A DNA stretch of 8,149 bases from an uncultured Ruminobacter sp. (GTDB lineage: Bacteria > Pseudomonadota > Gammaproteobacteria > Enterobacterales > Succinivibrionaceae), in the NCBI GenBank assembly GCA_900767005.1, contig CAAFXL010000032.1, positions 1-8,149 of the forward strand, read 5' to 3'. Under the pieces are notes generated by a model. That model was not told the origin of the DNA. It made no database searches and saw nothing but the letters and a program-made list of their open reading frames with translations. A program made the position numbers and the translations under genes. Below are positions 5,487 through 8,149 of this stretch, in pieces (the stretch's first letter is position 1; each line of letters starts with the position of its first letter).

Positions 5487-6506
5487 TTAACATGCTATTT
5501 CCTTTACTTCATTTTTAAAAAGAACATCCATAATTTTTTTTGCTATTTCACTTATTACAGGAACAGTTACACTATTACCAAATTGCTTATATAGTTGGGT
5601 ATCTGAAAGAACAAGTTTAAAATCATCAGGGAAACCTTGAAGACGAGCCCACTCACGTGGTGTCATTTTTCGAATTCCTTCCTTATTTATGTTTCCTTTA
5701 ATTCTTGTTATTGGTACTAAAGAATGAGGACGATTATCAATAATAAGATTTCGTTCTCGACCCATTCCTCCGCAAACTATAGTTCCAGCTTTTGAATCTA
5801 AGTCTCTAATTTCATAACCGAAGCCGTTTCCTTTAGCTTGATGTCTTTCCTTATGATTCTTTAAAGTTTGAAGGTAAGTATCACTTAAATAATACTTAGA
5901 TGGAATTGGGGCATCTTCCATAATGTCGCGAATAGTTTTAGAAGTATCTTCACCTTTAGGAAATGAAAAAATCGATGAATCTAAATCATTTCTAAAAGCA
6001 ACGATATAAATTCGTTCACGATTTTGAGGAACACCAAAATCTTTACTATTTAATACTTTATCAAAAACTTTGTAGCCAATGCTTTCAAAAGCTTTCTTAA
6101 TAATATTAAAGGTCCTACCTTTATCATGTATTAATAAACCTTTAACATTTTCACAAAAAATTACTTTAGGTTTTCTTAAACTACAAATGCGAACAACATC
6201 CTGGAACAGCGTTCCACGACATACACCTTTATAGTCATCATTAAAACCTAAATGTTTACCAGCAAGCGAAAAAGCCTGGCAAGGAAAGCCAGCTAGACAT
6301 ATATCAAAAGAAGAAATTTCATTTTCATTGATTTTAGTTATATCACCAGCAATTTTAAAATCATCTTTAAAATTAGCCTCATAGGTCTTTTGTGCATTTA
6401 AATCTAATTCACTCACAAAAACAGTATTTATTTTATTTCCAAAGGCTTCTTCAAAACCTTTTCTAATTCCACCAATCCCTGCAAATAAATCTATAGACTT
6501 ATACAT
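5487..6506 (-). CDS. DNA (cytosine-5) methyltransferase
   Basis: Transfers a methyl group from S-adenosylmethionine to C5 of cytosine in a short DNA site. The 339-residue protein has the C5-methylase motifs in canonical order: motif I DLFAGIGG (6-13, AdoMet binding), motif IV GFPCQAFS (73-80, catalytic C76), motif VI ENV (119-121), motif VIII QNRERIYIV (161-169), a target-recognition region at about 195-285 (including KGNGFGYEI and GGMGRERNL), motif IX RLQGFPDDF (288-296) and motif X QFGNSVTVPV (308-317). The specificity cannot be read safely from sequence. AAAGGA upstream of ATG 6506 supports the start. It has no N-terminal HTH extension, so self-repression of the M.EcoRII kind is not indicated. 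No restriction endonuclease or very-short-patch repair gene adjoins it. It is convergent with ureE and has its own promoter. Confidence 0.96.
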   Translation of the reverse strand: MYKSIDLFAGIGGIRKGFEEAFGNKINTVFVSELDLNAQKTYEANFKDDFKIAGDITKINENEISSFDICLAGFPCQAFSLAGKHLGFNDDYKGVCRGTLFQDVVRICSLRKPKVIFCENVKGLLIHDKGRTFNIIKKAFESIGYKVFDKVLNSKDFGVPQNRERIYIVAFRNDLDSSIFSFPKGEDTSKTIRDIMEDAPIPSKYYLSDTYLQTLKNHKERHQAKGNGFGYEIRDLDSKAGTIVCGGMGRERNLIIDNRPHSLVPITRIKGNINKEGIRKMTPREWARLQGFPDDFKLVLSDTQLYKQFGNSVTVPVISEIAKKIMDVLFKNEVKEIAC

Positions 6507-6568
6507 ATTATTCCTTTTAGAAATAAGAAAAATAATTTTTAAACAACTATAAGAATCTAAACAAATAT

Positions 6569-6583
6569 AAGTATAATATACTT
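6569..6583. promoter_or_regulatory. 15-base palindrome over methyltransferase -10
   Basis: AAGTATAATATACTT is a perfect 7-1-7 inverted repeat that covers the -10 hexamer of the methyltransferase promoter (6570-6575). A second imperfect repeat, ATCTT-ATATC-AAGAT (6587-6601), overlaps the -35, with its centre 18 bases away. A dimeric repressor binding here would block the promoter. No controller gene is visible in the window. AT-rich sequence makes palindromes cheap, so the operator role is a suggestion. Confidence 0.35.
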
Positions 6584-6598
6584 TTAATCTTATATCAA
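6570..6598 (-). promoter_or_regulatory. Sigma70 promoter of the methyltransferase gene
   Basis: On the minus strand, -35 TTGATA (6598-6593) and -10 TATACT (6575-6570) each match the consensus at 5 of 6 positions and are separated by exactly 17 bases. Transcription would start near 6563, giving a leader of about 57 bases before ATG 6506. It lies in the 131-base gap after the exported-protein gene, so the methyltransferase is transcribed independently. Confidence 0.6.
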
Positions 6599-6637
6599 GA
6601 TAATTATATAATATAACACAAATAAAAAATATTTTAT

Positions 6638-7435
6638 TTAAAACTTCTTACCCAATCCTTGCGGACCACAAAAATAAGTATTTACCAAGATTTCAAAGGC
6701 TTGATCATTATTAGCTTTATAGAATGTATAGGAAACACTACTCTGATTTTTTGCAAAAAATTCCTCATGCTCTTTCATCTTTTTGCCTTTACAAATGTGC
6801 TTATAAAGGTTCTGATAAATCTGAGTATAAAGAAAATCAATTTCATCATCAGAATAGTCTTTATTAAATAGGAAGAAGTTTTTTAAGATATTATCTTCTT
6901 TCTCAAAAATCACCTGATTAAAACTATATAAGTCTTTAATCTTAATTGCCTTAATAATTTCATCATTAATTTGATTAAGATGTTTAATATCTTCTTTAAG
7001 CATTAATCCTTTGGGCTTTTTGCCGTCATCTTCTTTAACATTACAAAAATCTTCATTAATGTAAACCAGAGAGACAAATTCCTTAACAGGACCTAAAAAT
7101 AAATACTTAATATAAGTTTCATCTTTAACGTAACGCTTATAGTTATTTTTTAAAGAATGATGAAAGCAATAACTTTCTCTTAATGCTTTTTCTTGAATAA
7201 GAGCAATTTTTTCATGTTGATTTTTAAAGTTCTCTAAAAGGTCTTTAGAGAGCATATAAGTTACTTCAATGCCCATGCGGTCAGAAGTAGGTTTTACCCC
7301 TACTAATGAATAATCATGAGAAGCGGTAATATCTAAGGAGTTGGAAAAGATTTCAACTAAATCATCAATATGATCAGCAAAAGCTTGAGAAAAAACCGCA
7401 AAGCCTAAAAAAATACCCAATAATAATTTTTTCAT
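6638..7435 (-). CDS. Exported protein with duplicated C-x40-C domain
   Basis: A 265-residue protein of unknown function. Residues 1-20 form a clear signal peptide (MKKLLLGIFLGFAVFSQAFA), with likely cleavage at AFA|D, so the mature protein is probably periplasmic or secreted. Its only four cysteines are C90, C131, C215 and C256. Both pairs are exactly 41 residues apart, and the two stretches align without gaps over 42 positions with 8 identities (including K at 7, K at 15, Y-x-F at 22-24 and F-C at 41-42) and many conservative changes. This suggests a tandem domain duplication (about 55-131 and 180-256), each copy closed by a disulfide. I recall similar C-to-C domains in uncharacterised proteobacterial exported proteins, but cannot name the family. 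No strong Shine-Dalgarno is seen before ATG 7435. It is upstream of the methyltransferase on the same strand. Confidence 0.8.
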   Translation of the reverse strand: MKKLLLGIFLGFAVFSQAFADHIDDLVEIFSNSLDITASHDYSLVGVKPTSDRMGIEVTYMLSKDLLENFKNQHEKIALIQEKALRESYCFHHSLKNNYKRYVKDETYIKYLFLGPVKEFVSLVYINEDFCNVKEDDGKKPKGLMLKEDIKHLNQINDEIIKAIKIKDLYSFNQVIFEKEDNILKNFFLFNKDYSDDEIDFLYTQIYQNLYKHICKGKKMKEHEEFFAKNQSSVSYTFYKANNDQAFEILVNTYFCGPQGLGKKF

Positions 7436-8149
7436 GTTTTTTAATTCATAAATGTCCTAGGTAAATTTTACAATAAAAGCCTTTCTTTAACCATAAAAGA
7501 AAAATAATTAAAAAGCCAAGATTTCAAAAATACTACTCTTAAATTCTCAAAATAGGATTCTTAATTAAAAAATCTAATCCTTAAAGTTTCAAAATCTACT
7601 TATAAGTTTTATAAATGATTCTAAATTAAGCAAATATAACCTAGAAACCTACACCAAATAAATACCCAACTTTTTGCTTTTCAAATTTTGTCATAAAAAA
7701 AACTTTACTAAAACTCCTTCACTCTTAAAAAAATTTAGATCTTTTAAATCTGTGAAGCATTATTAAATTTTGAATTTTAATAAATCTTATTTCGGTATTA
7801 AGTAGCCTTTGTCACATTAAATGTAACTTAAAAGCATTAAATTAATTTATATAGCTATCTTTTATGTTGAGATATAGAAAATACTTAAATATTTCTCTCT
7901 TTCTTAATTTTTATTATTAAGAAACTCCAAAGATAAATTAAGTAAAACTTTAAATAATGTAGTTTTATCTACTAATAAATCAACCTTATTTAATATTTCT
8001 ATCAGTAAATTTAAGAGTAGTTCATTAAATGGAATATTTTTAATAATTAAAGAATTACTAATTTATCCCTAAAATTTTGGCTCAATCATTAATTTTGTGT
8101 GATTTTGGATTATGTACATACTTAGCCCTGCTTATGTCAAAGATTTTAA
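7436..8149. other. AT-rich right region, no gene seen
   Basis: About 710 bases with frequent stops in every frame; no RNA gene, CRISPR or mobile-element end is recognised. The minus strand just before the exported-protein gene should hold its promoter; TAAAAT at 7465-7470 is a weak -10 candidate without a good -35. A perfect 9-bp inverted repeat (TTTCTTAAT 7900-7908 and ATTAAGAAA 7916-7924, 7-base loop) lacks a T-run on either side. A small AGGATT/AATCCT repeat at 7554-7581 is also present. The rest appears unstructured. Confidence 0.6.
7900..7924. repeat. Perfect 9-bp inverted repeat
   Basis: TTTCTTAAT and ATTAAGAAA around a 7-base loop, in the gene-free right flank. It could be an operator or a transcript-end hairpin for a gene beyond the window, but no T-run follows on either strand. 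Confidence 0.3.

Noticed and set aside
6659..6871. Open frame antisense to the exported-protein gene
   Set aside because: It has no ribosome site and lies entirely within a gene with a signal peptide and paired cysteines.
7641..7694. Minus-strand 17-codon frame with GAAGGAG upstream
   Set aside because: The Shine-Dalgarno is about 19 bases from the ATG, too far, and the frame is tiny.

Overview
The window is a low-GC bacterial segment built around a urease operon. Three things point to a Gram-negative, probably host-associated, gammaproteobacterium-like organism: separate ureA, ureB and ureC genes, a cleavable signal peptide on a cysteine-paired exported protein, and a sigma54-like promoter. 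Tryptophans in the recognisable genes are TGG, and the urease sequences do not resemble those of Ureaplasma. The taxonomic guess is weak. The ureABC block is visibly richer in G and C than its neighbours.

Layout from left to right. Positions 1-205 hold no gene. A minus-strand AAA+ ATPase (206-1240) carries a helix-turn-helix-like C-terminus. A 630-base divergent intergenic region follows. Its middle (about 1490-1732) is almost devoid of G on the plus strand and has A-tracts at roughly helical spacing. Closer to ureA lies a good sigma54-type -24/-12 element. Then come ureA, ureB and ureC (1872-4237, plus), a 654-base gap after ureC, and ureE (4892-5311), which ends at a strong terminator. The gap contains a hairpin, a purine tract, further hairpins, a possible 29-residue ORF with a perfect Shine-Dalgarno, and a perfect -10 hexamer.

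The right half is minus strand. An orphan-looking DNA cytosine-5 methyltransferase (5487-6506) has a clear promoter overlapped by a palindrome. An exported 265-residue protein (6638-7435) appears to be a tandem duplication of a C-x40-C domain. The last ~710 bases hold no gene that I can see.

How the genes work together: UreA, UreB and UreC form the nickel urease apoenzyme, with every active-site residue intact. UreE would help deliver nickel. The GTPase and scaffold accessory proteins UreF, UreG and UreD/H are not in the window and cannot be co-transcribed past the ureE terminator, so a working urease needs them from elsewhere. The ATPase, methyltransferase and exported protein have no evident link to urea metabolism and look like accessory genes flanking a partial urease locus.
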